Origin: DATAEK01 sp036258055
GTDB taxonomy: Bacteria; Acidobacteriota; Vicinamibacteria; Vicinamibacterales; 2-12-FULL-66-21
Assembly (NCBI GenBank): GCA_036258055.1
Contig: DATAEK010000254.1
Coordinates: forward strand, 1-64,000
DNA: 64,000 nucleotides
Direction: 5' to 3'
Shown here piece by piece: positions 42,019 to 51,052 of this stretch (position 1 is the stretch's first letter; each line of letters starts with the position of its first letter). The notes below the pieces were generated by a model. It saw only the letters and a list, made by a program, of their open reading frames with translations, did not search any database and had not been told where the DNA came from. The position numbers and the translations under genes are program-made.

Positions 42019-45000
42019 ATGGTCTGCCCTACCTGCGGTAACGACGTCGCCGCGCCGGGACGCTGTCCGGTGTGTGGCACCGACGTGTCCGGTACGGGTG
42101 CGGGCGACACCGTCGCCTCGTCGAGTGCGCCGGCGCCGGACGCCGAGACACGTCTCGCGACGAAGACGGAGGTCAGCGCTGCGAGTCTCGGGCAGACGGG
42201 GCGCACGGCGATCCCCAACAGCGGTCCGCTGCAAGTCGGACAGAACTTCGGCGCGCGGTATCACGTGATCCGCCCGCTCGGCATCGGCGGAATGGGCGCC
42301 GTTTATCAGGCGTGGGATCAGGAGCTCGAGGTCGCGGTTGCCATCAAGGTGATTCGGCCCGACGTCACCGCCGATCCGGCCGCCGCGCAGGATCTCGAGC
42401 GACGCTTCAAGCGCGAGCTCCTCCTCGCCCGTCAGGTCACCCACAAGAACGTCGTCCGCATCCACGATATCGGCGAGATCGACGGCATCAAGTACATCAC
42501 GATGCCGTTCGTGCACGGCGCCGATCTGGCGAGCATCCTGCGGCGCGACGGCAGGCTGCCGATTCCCCGCGCGCTGTCACTCGCGCGCCAGATCGTCGCG
42601 GGTCTCGTCGCCGCGCACGATGCCGGCGTCGTCCACCGGGACTTGAAGCCCGCCAACATCATGGTGGACGCCGAGGACCACGCGCTCATCATGGACTTCG
42701 GAATCGCCCGATCCGCCACCGGAACCGGCGGCTTCGCCGCGACCGTCGCCGGCGCGGTGATCGGCACGGTCGAGTACATGGCGCCCGAGCAGGCGAAAGG
42801 ACTGCCAGCCGATCAGCGTGCCGACATCTACGCGCTCGGCTTGATCGTCTACGACATGCTGCGCGGCGGGCGGCATGCGGGCGCGACCACCGCGGTCGCT
42901 GAGCTGATGTCGCGGATGCAGCATGCGCCGCCCTCGCTGCGCACGCAGGACCCCCAGATCCCGGAAGCGGTGGATGCGGTGATCACGCGCTGCCTGCAGC
43001 CGGAACCGGTGGCGCGCTACCAGACGAGCGCCGATCTGCTGCGCGACCTCGACCGCGCGAGCGAGGGCCAGGCGATTGCACCTCCGCCGACCACTACCGT
43101 CGTCGTCGAACGTCCCTCGGGCGCGAAGAAGTACCTGATACCGGCTGCGGCAGCGCTGGGGCTGCTGCTGATCGCGGGCGGGGCGGCGTACTACCTGTCG
43201 AACCGACCGTCGACACCGAAGACCACCGCCGCAGTTGCTGCACCCTCCGGTCCGGCCGTCTCTCTGGCCGTGCTGCCGTTCCGGAATGCTTCGGGCGATT
43301 CGAGCCTCGATTCGCTGGGCACCAGCTTGAGCGAAGTGCTGGCGACCGACCTCGGCGAATCCTCACAGGTCCGGACGATCCCGTCGGACCGCTTGCACCA
43401 GGTGCTGGGCGACCTCCAAATCGCTCGCAGCGCGAACCTGTCGCCCGGCGAGCTCGCCCGCATCGCGGAGTTTGCCAACGCGCAGACGATCCTGTGGGGA
43501 CAGTTCGTCAAGTTCGGCGACGAAATCCGGATCGACGCCACGCTCCAGGACCTTGCCCAACGCAAGACGACGCCCCTCAAGGCTACTGCCCCGAGTCAGT
43601 CGGCGCTGCTCACGACGATTGCGGAGCTGGCTGCGTCCGTGCAGCAGTCGCTGGCCGCTGGATCGGCCGACGTGCTGAACGAGCTGAAATCGACGGCCTG
43701 GCGTCCATCGACGCAGTCATTCGAAGCGCTCCGGCAGTTCAACGAGGGACAGCAGTTCGAACGCGACGGCAACTATCCGAACGCGATCCAGCGCTTCACC
43801 GCGGCGACCGCGGAGGATCCGAACTTTGCGCTCGCGTACTCCGCTCTGGCACAGGCGTACCGCGATTCGGGATCCGATGCGCAGGCAGCGCAGTTCTCGC
43901 GCCGCGCCGTCGGGTTGAGCGGATCGCTCCCGCCACAGGAGAAATACCTGATCGCCGCGACGCACTATCGCATCACGAATGACGCGCCGAAGGCGATCGA
44001 GACCTACGAACAACTGGTGAAGGTGTCACCCAACAATCCGCGGATCCAGTACGAGCTTGCGGGACTCTACGAGCAGGCCGGCCAGCTCGACAAGGCGCAG
44101 GAACACTACCAGCGCGTCGTGCAGCTCGATCCGAAGTACGTGGACGGCCTGACCGCGGTTGGACGTGTCGCCATCCTGCGCGGCGACCCGCAGGCATCGC
44201 TCGATCCGCTCACGAATGCGCTCAGTCTCTCCATTCAGCTGAATAACGACGTCGCGCGAGGGAATGTGCTGCAGGCGATGGGGGTTGCGTATAAACGTCT
44301 TGGGCGCCCCAACGATGCGCTCAAGAACTATCAGGAGTCGCTGGCCATCCGACGTCAGCTTGGACAGAAGCGTGCGATGGCGAGGAGCCTGAGCGAGATC
44401 GGCCAGATCCAGGAGCAACTCGGATCGCCGAACGAGGCGGTCAAGAGCTACAACGACGCCTTGACGCTGCAGCGCGAAATTGGCGACAAGTCCGGGATCA
44501 GCAGCACGCTCAACAACCTGGGTGCCCTCCTCACCGACGTCGGCAAGCCCGACGAAGCGCTGCCGCTCCTGCGCGAGTCGCTCGGCATCGCGCGAGACGA
44601 TGGTCGCCGCACGACGGAGTCGCTGGCGCTCAACAATATCGGGACGGCGTATCTTGGCAAGGGTCAGTACTCGGACGCCCAGACATACTTCGAACGGGCG
44701 CTCGAGCTGCGCGAGCAGTCCAAGGTGCCACGCGAGATCGCGGACACGCTGCACAATCTCGGCGAAACGCTCAACAAGATGGGCAAGTACGATCTGTCGA
44801 TCAGCCGCTACCTGCGCGCGCTCGAGATGCGGCGGTCGGACGGCGACAAGCGCGGCGAGGCGATCGAGTCCTACTCGATCGGCGCCATCTTCGACTACCA
44901 GGGACGGTATGGCGCCGCCGTCAAGTCAAAGGGGGAAGCGCTGAAGGCGTTTCGGGATCTCAAACAGAAGGATTTCTGGTACGGCGAGATTCTCAGCGGC

Positions 45001-45651
45001 TATGGTTACAGCGCGGCGCTCGCGGGGCGCCTCGACGATGCGGCCAAGGCCCTCGACGAAGCGTCAGGCGTGGCGAAGGATCTGAAGAATCAGGGATTGA
45101 TCGCGCAGGTCCTTCGCTTCCAGGCTGTGCGTCTCTCCCTCGCCGGGGATCCCCGCGCGGCGATCCGGATGTCGGAACAATCGGCGCAGGCGGCCACGCG
45201 CGCGTCCGACCGGACGCTGGATCTCTGGGCCCGCGCAGAAGTCGCGGTGACGGCGGCGGCTGCGCAGCCGACGCGCGCGCTCGCCGCAACGCTCGCAAGC
45301 ATCGCCAGCCAGGCGGACGTGCAGGGTCTCACATACCTGTCGGTCTACGCGTCGCTGCAAAGCGCTGATACGCACCTTCGTACGGGGAACTTCCAGCAGG
45401 CGCGGCAGGACGTGGAACGGACGCTCGCGAGAGCGGAGACGCTCGGCTTGCGCGAGCTGCAGGCGCGCGCCGAGTACGTCCTGGCATCAGCTCTCAGGGC
45501 TGCCAAAGATCTGCAGGCGCGCCGGCACTACGCGACGGCCCAGCAGCTTTTCGACGAGATGAAACGCGACGACGGCAATCAGAAGGTGCTCGAGCGCGCC
45601 GACGTCAAAGCCATCTACGCCGAGTGCGTGCAGTGGTCAAAGGCCTCGTGA
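42019..45651 (+). CDS. Ser/Thr protein kinase with zinc ribbon, FlgO-like domain and TPRs
   Basis: Protein of 1210 residues. Layout: zinc ribbon (CPTCGN...CPVCGTD, 3-22); protein kinase (about 82-345) with GIGGMGAVYQA, the VAIKVI lysine, HRDLKPANIM, MDFGIA, and GTVEYMAPEQ; one membrane helix (about 374-394, LIPAAAALGLLLIAGGAAYYL); a FlgO-like domain (AVLPFRNASGDSSLDSLG, about 415-525); then about a dozen TPR motifs to near the C-terminus. A cytosolic Hanks-type kinase is thus tied to an extracytoplasmic TPR sensor. This layout is widespread in Acidobacteria. Its C-terminus overlaps the convergent glycosyltransferase gene by 15 bases. Confidence 0.93.
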   Translation: MVCPTCGNDVAAPGRCPVCGTDVSGTGAGDTVASSSAPAPDAETRLATKTEVSAASLGQTGRTAIPNSGPLQVGQNFGARYHVIRPLGIGGMGAVYQAWDQELEVAVAIKVIRPDVTADPAAAQDLERRFKRELLLARQVTHKNVVRIHDIGEIDGIKYITMPFVHGADLASILRRDGRLPIPRALSLARQIVAGLVAAHDAGVVHRDLKPANIMVDAEDHALIMDFGIARSATGTGGFAATVAGAVIGTVEYMAPEQAKGLPADQRADIYALGLIVYDMLRGGRHAGATTAVAELMSRMQHAPPSLRTQDPQIPEAVDAVITRCLQPEPVARYQTSADLLRDLDRASEGQAIAPPPTTTVVVERPSGAKKYLIPAAAALGLLLIAGGAAYYLSNRPSTPKTTAAVAAPSGPAVSLAVLPFRNASGDSSLDSLGTSLSEVLATDLGESSQVRTIPSDRLHQVLGDLQIARSANLSPGELARIAEFANAQTILWGQFVKFGDEIRIDATLQDLAQRKTTPLKATAPSQSALLTTIAELAASVQQSLAAGSADVLNELKSTAWRPSTQSFEALRQFNEGQQFERDGNYPNAIQRFTAATAEDPNFALAYSALAQAYRDSGSDAQAAQFSRRAVGLSGSLPPQEKYLIAATHYRITNDAPKAIETYEQLVKVSPNNPRIQYELAGLYEQAGQLDKAQEHYQRVVQLDPKYVDGLTAVGRVAILRGDPQASLDPLTNALSLSIQLNNDVARGNVLQAMGVAYKRLGRPNDALKNYQESLAIRRQLGQKRAMARSLSEIGQIQEQLGSPNEAVKSYNDALTLQREIGDKSGISSTLNNLGALLTDVGKPDEALPLLRESLGIARDDGRRTTESLALNNIGTAYLGKGQYSDAQTYFERALELREQSKVPREIADTLHNLGETLNKMGKYDLSISRYLRALEMRRSDGDKRGEAIESYSIGAIFDYQGRYGAAVKSKGEALKAFRDLKQKDFWYGEILSGYGYSAALAGRLDDAAKALDEASGVAKDLKNQGLIAQVLRFQAVRLSLAGDPRAAIRMSEQSAQAATRASDRTLDLWARAEVAVTAAAAQPTRALAATLASIASQADVQGLTYLSVYASLQSADTHLRTGNFQQARQDVERTLARAETLGLRELQARAEYVLASALRAAKDLQARRHYATAQQLFDEMKRDDGNQKVLERADVKAIYAECVQWSKAS

Positions 45652-47346
45652 GCTGGACTGCGTGCCATAACACCCCCACCGGGCAAACCCCTGATCGATG
45701 GGCACGTCGGGCACCGAAAATGTCTCCGCCGCCGCCGCACCGAGCCGGACGCGGTCGCTGAGGTCGTACAGCGCTGCGTAGGCGCCGTTCGAGGGAAGAT
45801 TCGATGTCGCACGCTCCTCGATCGTTTCGATCCTCCGCCCGATCGTGTCCAGGTAGCGGAAGATCGCCAGCAGCTCGGACACGCCGAGTCTGGCGTGCGT
45901 GCCGATGATCCACACGCGCCGGAAGCCACGGAACCGATCGACGTCTCTCAGGTACGCGCGAAGATCCGTGACCGAGCAGCGCCCGAGGACGTAGGGCACA
46001 CGCGCGAGACCGAATCGCTCGGCGTAGTACTGGAACGGCTGGCTCCCACCGTAATACACATACACCTCATCGTCTGGCTGGATGTGCTGAGCAACGCGCG
46101 CGAGCACGGGCCGAATGTGCTCCATCCGTTCGGGGGGCAACGCGGCCAGCGACGCCACGAGCGGAGAACCGACCATCACCGCAAGTACTGCCGCGGATGC
46201 CAATGCGCGGTTGGGAAGCCAGACGCGCAGGACATGATCGGTGCCGGCTGCTACGGTCAGGATCATCAAGGGAAGAAGGAAGGTCACCACCCTTCCGGAG
46301 AAGGGATAGACGCGGAGGCCCGCGGCGATGATAGCCAGGACGACGGGCAGCGCGACCGCCACCGCGAGGTCACGTCGTTTCCGCCAAAGGGCGAACGTCC
46401 CGATCACGCTCACGATGACGAACAGCTGCGACCACGGGTATCCGAGCCCGCCGTTCGTCCTGCGCAAACCTGTCGTGAATGCTCCGAACAGCCAGGTCAA
46501 TCGCTCCCAGATCCAGATCGCGTACGTCACGCTCCATGGACGCGGCATCAGGCCGCCGCTCCAGAACCAGTCCAGGTATTCGCGATCGGCGGCCGAGACA
46601 GTTCGGAACGCGAGCGTCACGGCAATCGCACAGCTGACGATCCAGACCGCGATTACGATCAGAGTCGCGCGAGTATTTTCGGAGCGTCGATCCAGAACCG
46701 CGGCGACTGTCAGGGCAGCTGCGGCGCCCATCACGACGAAGATGGCCGGCTGAGAAATCCACACAGCGGCCGCGCCCAAAAAAGCCACCAGGCTCACCCT
46801 TCGAGGACTGCCGGGTACGCGACGAAGCCAGAGCACGGCCCAGATGATGGCGGTCGTCGCGGCGGCATCGCTCGAGTACTGCTTCACCTGCGACGAGAAG
46901 AACACGAGCGGTGTCGCCAGCGAGAAAAGGCCAACCGCATAGGTCACCGCCCAACCGTCGAGGATCCAGCTCGCGATGCGCCAGACGATCAGGATCGACG
47001 CCACGCCGCAGAGCAGTGGAAAGAGCCGGAGCGACCACTCCGAGTTCCCGAAGAGGCCGACGGCACCCTTCTCGATCAGCAGAAATCCAGGCGGCGCGAC
47101 TTGCGCGTAGTCGAGCGACTGCAGGAATCCGGAAGGCGACCGATCGACGATGTTACGCGCGAGTGCGGCCTCGTCGACCCACAGCGAGCTATTGGCCAGG
47201 TACTGCCAGAGGCGAAGGGCGAAGCCGGCGATGGCGAGAAGAGCGGTGACCGTGAAAATGGAAACGCCGGCTCGAGCAGAGCCGGCGTCTACGAAGCGAT
47301 CGTGTCGTGAGGAGCGCCTACCGATTCGATTTCCGCCTGCGTACAC
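45637..47346 (-). CDS. GT39/PMT-type membrane glycosyltransferase
   Basis: About 569 residues. Many membrane helices and an early luminal loop with the acidic motif SSLWVDEAALARN and YAQVAPPGFLLIEK, as in ArnT/PMT-like polyprenyl-sugar-dependent transferases. The soluble C-terminal part (VYYGGSQPFQYYAERFGLARVPYVLG) also fits. No ATG lies near the coding start; GTG 47346 is the nearest candidate, overlapping the PEP-CTERM gene end by 29 bases. The hairpin at 47264-47288 falls within this frame, so the true start is uncertain. It may glycosylate exported or cell-surface material. Confidence 0.8.
   Translation of the reverse strand: MYAGGNRIGRRSSRHDRFVDAGSARAGVSIFTVTALLAIAGFALRLWQYLANSSLWVDEAALARNIVDRSPSGFLQSLDYAQVAPPGFLLIEKGAVGLFGNSEWSLRLFPLLCGVASILIVWRIASWILDGWAVTYAVGLFSLATPLVFFSSQVKQYSSDAAATTAIIWAVLWLRRVPGSPRRVSLVAFLGAAAVWISQPAIFVVMGAAAALTVAAVLDRRSENTRATLIVIAVWIVSCAIAVTLAFRTVSAADREYLDWFWSGGLMPRPWSVTYAIWIWERLTWLFGAFTTGLRRTNGGLGYPWSQLFVIVSVIGTFALWRKRRDLAVAVALPVVLAIIAAGLRVYPFSGRVVTFLLPLMILTVAAGTDHVLRVWLPNRALASAAVLAVMVGSPLVASLAALPPERMEHIRPVLARVAQHIQPDDEVYVYYGGSQPFQYYAERFGLARVPYVLGRCSVTDLRAYLRDVDRFRGFRRVWIIGTHARLGVSELLAIFRYLDTIGRRIETIEERATSNLPSNGAYAALYDLSDRVRLGAAAAETFSVPDVPIDQGFARWGCYGTQSSSRGL
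47264..47288 (-). terminator. Rho-independent-like terminator of the PEP-CTERM gene
   Basis: On the minus strand ACGCCGGCTC, loop TGCTC, GAGCCGGCGT form a perfect 10-bp stem followed by TTCCATTTTC. It lies 30 bases past the stop codon of the PEP-CTERM gene. It also overlaps the predicted start of the next gene, which may therefore be attenuated or separately initiated. Confidence 0.65.
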
Positions 47347-48070
47347 GGTGGAGCAAACCGGCGACGCCCATGCCCAGCAGTGCCAGGCTGCCCGGCTCGG
47401 GCACGTTGAACGCGCCGAAGGTCGAGAAGTCGTCACCCCGCCCGCTGATCCCGGGGTCAGTCGGTGTCGGGTTCGGATCGAAGATGATGTTTGCCAGTTC
47501 GTTTCCAAAGACGCTCGATGAGCCGTGTGCCTGCAGGATCGTATTGCGCCCGCTGGTCGGGTTGGAGAGCGGGTCGCTGTTGGTGAACCAGGTGATCGTC
47601 AGCACGTAGCCATTGACCCACGACGCAGTGCCGCCGACCTCGAAGACGCGGAAGAGACCGCACTGGCCCGCATCGAACGTCGGGATGCACACGGCAGTCG
47701 GAAAGTTGGCCAAGGCGCCGGTATCATCCAGGAAGTTCTGCGTCGTGACGAAGTCGATGGCGTCCAGGCTGAAATTTGAGGTGGGATCGCCGGCGATCTG
47801 CAGCGTGTATTTCAAGACGCCATCATCAAAGAACTTCCATGTGTTGCTCTGGATACCTGAACCGCTCGCGGTATAGCCGCCGAGCCCGCTGCACCCCGCT
47901 CCGCTGCTCCCGCCAGCGGTGCTGGTGCACGTGATTGTTGCTGTTTCGACGGCAACCGAGCCGAGCGGAACGAGTACCGCGGCGAGCGCTGCCGCGTGGA
48001 TCAGTCTGGCTGCTTTCGTCGAGGTCGCCGTGGGTCGCGCCTGTTCAGTGCCCGCTGCCGATCTGGACAT
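47318..48070 (-). CDS. PEP-CTERM sorting-signal exported protein
   Basis: Protein of 250 residues. An N-terminal signal (LIHAAALAAVLVPLGSVAVE) and a C-terminal sorting tag VPEPGSLALLGMGVAGLLHRVRRRK (Pro-Glu-Pro, hydrophobic helix, basic end) define it as an exosortase substrate. The mature middle is beta-rich with several Cys (TCTSTAGGSSGAGC, CIPTFDAGQC) and Ser/Gly/Asn content. No exosortase gene is seen in this window. ATG 48070 is preferred to 48094 because AGGGGGG precedes it; the upstream region to 48335 has no gene. Two glycosyltransferases flank it, consistent with a surface-polysaccharide role. Confidence 0.9.
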   Translation of the reverse strand: MSRSAAGTEQARPTATSTKAARLIHAAALAAVLVPLGSVAVETATITCTSTAGGSSGAGCSGLGGYTASGSGIQSNTWKFFDDGVLKYTLQIAGDPTSNFSLDAIDFVTTQNFLDDTGALANFPTAVCIPTFDAGQCGLFRVFEVGGTASWVNGYVLTITWFTNSDPLSNPTSGRNTILQAHGSSSVFGNELANIIFDPNPTPTDPGISGRGDDFSTFGAFNVPEPGSLALLGMGVAGLLHRVRRRKSNR

Positions 48071-48334
48071 GTGTGCCCCCCTGAAGCTGTGCAAGATGCG
48101 GGCGGACTCACGGTGCCGAAGGTCAGGTGTGATGGGTCTCGCCGAGGGCCCATGTCGGCGCGACGAAGGTTTTTGGTTAGCAACCCCTCAGCCAAATGGA
48201 GTACCCGAGGTCTCGCGCGAAGTGCAACAGACAGAACGATTTCTGGAGTCGAGGGCTAACCACAGCGGTAAAAGTCATCGATGTAACGAACTTTTGTCCA
48301 CGATCCTCATCCTCACGAAGCTCTTCATTTGGCG

Positions 48335-49576
48335 TCAATCGAAGAGAGGCTCGGCAGCATCCAGCGATTCGAAGTACTCGAGATACTTCGCGCGCATGAT
48401 CGCTTCGTCGTACCGACGCGCAGCGGTTGCGCGAGCACGCGCGGATGCTGCCTCGTACCGATCGTCGTGGTCCCAGAGATCGCAGATGGTCTCCAGCCAC
48501 GGCCGGACATCCTCTTCGCTCGGGAGCTCGCGCGACTCGGGCGTGATCCAGTCCGGCAGCGGCACGACGACCCCACCCTCCTCGACAGTCTGGGGCAGCG
48601 CGCCGCGATTGCTGACGAGGACCGGGATCCCATTGATCAGCGATTCAGCCGCCACGCGACCGAAAGGTTCCGCGAAGACCGAGGGGACGAGCAGCAGACG
48701 GGTGAGCGCAAAGAAATCCGCCGGGCGTGGCGTCGCGGGCGCAGCCATGATCTGCGGATACTTGCGGAAGTCGAGGCCGGGAATCGCGTTCAGCTTGCCC
48801 GCGGAGCTCGCCGACTGCACGACGAGCAACGGGATGTCGGGCCGGCGCGAGCCGAGCGTGTCGGCCAGCCTGGCGAAAACCATCGCGCCCTTGGCCAACG
48901 ACGGGTTCACGAAGGTCACGAACCGTCGCAGCTCCTCCGGCGCTTCCACCTCGGACCAATCGATCGGCGAATCGATCCCGATGCTCCGTAAGCCAATTCG
49001 CTCGCGGTAGAACTCCGTCAGGTAGGGGCTGGTCGTGAACACGTGATCGACGTGCTCGAAGCAACGCCGATCCTCGTAGCCGTAGTTGCGCAGCGTGAAG
49101 ATGGTCCGAATGCCTCGCTCGCGCGCCAGCCGCATCACCTCATACACGAGCGGGTGGCCGCCATACGTCAACAGCACGTCAGGCCGTGCGCCTTCGAACT
49201 GCTGGCTGAGCATGAAGAGAAACTGATCCGCTTCGAACCGATCGGCCGGCGTGTTCGGCCGCCCGTTCGTCCAGAGCATGGTCACCGGAACGTCGTGGAG
49301 CGTGAAGTCGAGTCGCGGGCGTCCGGGCCCGAGGTTCTGCGATCGCCGGCTCGATCGGGCGAACGCCTTGGGCGGAGCCGTACGACGCACGTCGAGCCCG
49401 TGTTCAGAGAGATGGTTCAGGATGTTCGACGGCGGCTTCGCGTCGAATCGCGCCGTGCACAGCACCGACACGTCGTGGCCGGCCTCACGCAACCACTGCA
49501 TCAGGATCCGCATGCTGTGCGCCGCGCCGCTCGTGTGATCGGTGTAGGCGTTGTGGATGGCGAGGAGGAGCCGCAT
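48335..49576 (-). CDS. Glycosyltransferase family 4 protein
   Basis: Protein of 413 residues, GT-B fold. The N-terminal half starts MRLLLAIHNAYTDHTSGAAHSMRILMQWLREAGHDV, a typical nucleotide-sugar transferase opening. The C-terminal donor domain has LLVPSVFAEPFGRVAAESLINGIPVLVSNRGALPQTVEEGGVVVP, the EPFGxxxxEA-type motif. It is soluble and would act at the cytosolic side of the membrane in glycan assembly. It is upstream of, and co-oriented with, the PEP-CTERM and GT39 genes. Confidence 0.93.
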   Translation of the reverse strand: MRLLLAIHNAYTDHTSGAAHSMRILMQWLREAGHDVSVLCTARFDAKPPSNILNHLSEHGLDVRRTAPPKAFARSSRRSQNLGPGRPRLDFTLHDVPVTMLWTNGRPNTPADRFEADQFLFMLSQQFEGARPDVLLTYGGHPLVYEVMRLARERGIRTIFTLRNYGYEDRRCFEHVDHVFTTSPYLTEFYRERIGLRSIGIDSPIDWSEVEAPEELRRFVTFVNPSLAKGAMVFARLADTLGSRRPDIPLLVVQSASSAGKLNAIPGLDFRKYPQIMAAPATPRPADFFALTRLLLVPSVFAEPFGRVAAESLINGIPVLVSNRGALPQTVEEGGVVVPLPDWITPESRELPSEEDVRPWLETICDLWDHDDRYEAASARARATAARRYDEAIMRAKYLEYFESLDAAEPLFD

Positions 49577-49624
49577 CCCGGCGCCGGAGTGTAGCAGGGG
49601 GCGTGTCTATTGCGAAGGGGAGCC

Positions 49625-49702
49625 CGGACGGAGTGTACGGAGAGGGGGAGGCGGAGGGTACGGAGGGCGCGGAGGATCTCTACACGGAGGGCGCGGAGGA
49701 GA
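49625..49702. repeat. GGAGG-rich tract with ACGGAGGGCGCGGAGGA repeat
   Basis: Two 17-base copies of ACGGAGGGCGCGGAGGA are embedded in purine-rich, GGA-repeating sequence between the glycosyltransferase and MarR genes. The intergenic region 49577-49777 holds no gene. Confidence 0.55.
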
Positions 49703-49777
49703 TGACTCTAGGGCAATCTTGCGGTAGCTGATTCGAATCAATCAGGAGCGCTCGGCGCTTTCAACCGCGTAAAAATT

Positions 49778-50260
49778 TCACCGGCCGCGTTTGCGGGCCA
49801 CGCCCAACGCGCCGATGAGGGTTCGCAGCTGTTTCGTTCCAACGTGACCGAGCTGGCGCTTGTGCACACCGATCACCACGTCGTCGAGCCGCTCGAGTGT
49901 CCGTAGGCCGTCGCGCGTGATGCGCGTCGTCATATACCGCCGGTCGTCGTCGCTCCGTTCGCGTGCGATTTGCCCGGCGTCCTCCAGTCGATCGAGCAGC
50001 CGCGTGACGTCGGGTACCTGCCGCACCAGGCGCGCGCCGAGTTCGTTGCGGCACAGCCCTTCCGGTCCTCCACCACGGAGAATGCGGAGCACGTTGTACT
50101 GCGTTGGTGTGATTCCAGCCGGCTTCAGCGCCTCCGCCAGCTCGTGCTCGAGAACCGCTGCCGTCCGTACGATGCTGAGGTACGCTTCGACTTCCGGGCT
50201 CGGGAAGTCCTTCGTCTGCTTGAGCTCGTCCTTGAGGTCACGCGCCACGAACGAGAACAT
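49778..50260 (-). CDS. MarR-family transcriptional regulator
   Basis: Protein of 160 residues with a winged helix: helices EVEAYLSIVRTAAVLEHELAEALKPAGITPTQYNVLRIL, the recognition helix ELGARLVRQVPDVTRLLDRLEDAGQIARE, and the wing DDDRRYMTTRITRDGLRTL. It is a homodimeric repressor or sensor for phenolic or oxidant ligands. A perfect palindrome lies three bases before its ATG, suggesting autoregulation. The DoxX gene is upstream in the same direction, so both may be controlled together. Confidence 0.93.
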   Translation of the reverse strand: MFSFVARDLKDELKQTKDFPSPEVEAYLSIVRTAAVLEHELAEALKPAGITPTQYNVLRILRGGGPEGLCRNELGARLVRQVPDVTRLLDRLEDAGQIARERSDDDRRYMTTRITRDGLRTLERLDDVVIGVHKRQLGHVGTKQLRTLIGALGVARKRGR

Positions 50261-50262
50261 AC

Positions 50263-50274
50263 GTGTTTAAACAC
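50263..50274. promoter_or_regulatory. GTGTTTAAACAC palindrome, candidate MarR operator
   Basis: A perfect 12-bp palindrome directly upstream of the MarR-family gene start (ATG at 50260). It is A/T-rich in a GC-rich genome, and partly repeated half sites (ACAC) follow. The placement fits autorepression. Confidence 0.5.
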
Positions 50275-50384
50275 ACAGTGTCAATGTTGAAGGCGCTGAC
50301 TCTATCCACGATTCCGCCGCCCGCAGTTTCGATTGGCGGCAGCCGGCAGCCGGCAGCGGTCAGCGAACAGCGATAACCAGTCTC

Positions 50385-50828
50385 CTAGGGCCGATGAGGA
50401 GCGCGTGGCAACGCGTCTGCGCCTCCGACCCAGCGATGCTCGCGAGTGGCGTGAAGCGCCGCATCGACGCTGAACGCGCCAGAGCCTCGAGCGGCGACAT
50501 ACAGGAAGATGAAGCAGTACAGCACCGCGAGCTCACCCTGGTTCTGGATCGGCCACAGCGCTCTGGGCTGGTGCATCATGAACTAGGCGAATGCCATCTC
50601 GCCGCTTGCGAGAATTGCCGCCAGACCGCCGAAGAGGCCCACCATGATCAGCAGGCCGCAGACTGTTTCGATGACCCCGGCCGCACCCATCAACGACCCG
50701 ATCGGCTGAGCATGACCGCCGAAGGCGCCGAAGAGCTTCTGTGCGCCGTGGAAAACGAACAGCCCTCCCGCGACGATCCGCAGGACTGCGTATAGCGGTT
50801 CCGAAAACCGGCCGAGCGGGGAATTCAT
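50385..50828 (-). pseudogene. DoxX-family membrane protein interrupted by an amber stop
   Basis: The frame from ATG 50828 reads MNSPLGRFSEPLYAVLRIVAGGLFVFHGAQKLFG and continues as a normal DoxX protein to GEMAFA, then meets TAG at 50583-50585. The same frame goes on without a break: FMMHQPRALWPIQNQGELAVLYCFIFLYVAARGSGAFSVDA. In this family the residue after GEMAxA is usually Tyr, so a Tyr codon has become TAG. Together the two parts give about 147 residues, four membrane helices. Either a recent nonsense mutation or a base-call error. Confidence 0.85.
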
Positions 50829-51052
50829 GCGTTGCCTCCTCAATCAGTCAGTTGCTCGCGCAGACGATCGTGCTTGCCGAATCCAATCTCCTGAACTGCC
50901 GCGCTACTCGGACAAACACAGGATTCACGAACGATGCCGCTCGAACCAGCCCATCGGGATGCACACGTGACGCTGGATGACTTCGGGGCCCATTCCGACG
51001 ACTGGGCTGGAGCGCCGGGAGTGGTATCATCAACCTTCTCTAAAGACCAACC

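Noticed and set aside
50583..50585. Amber codon read as pyrrolysine
   Set aside because: The family has Tyr here, DoxX proteins have no pyrrolysine members, and no pyl genes are visible.
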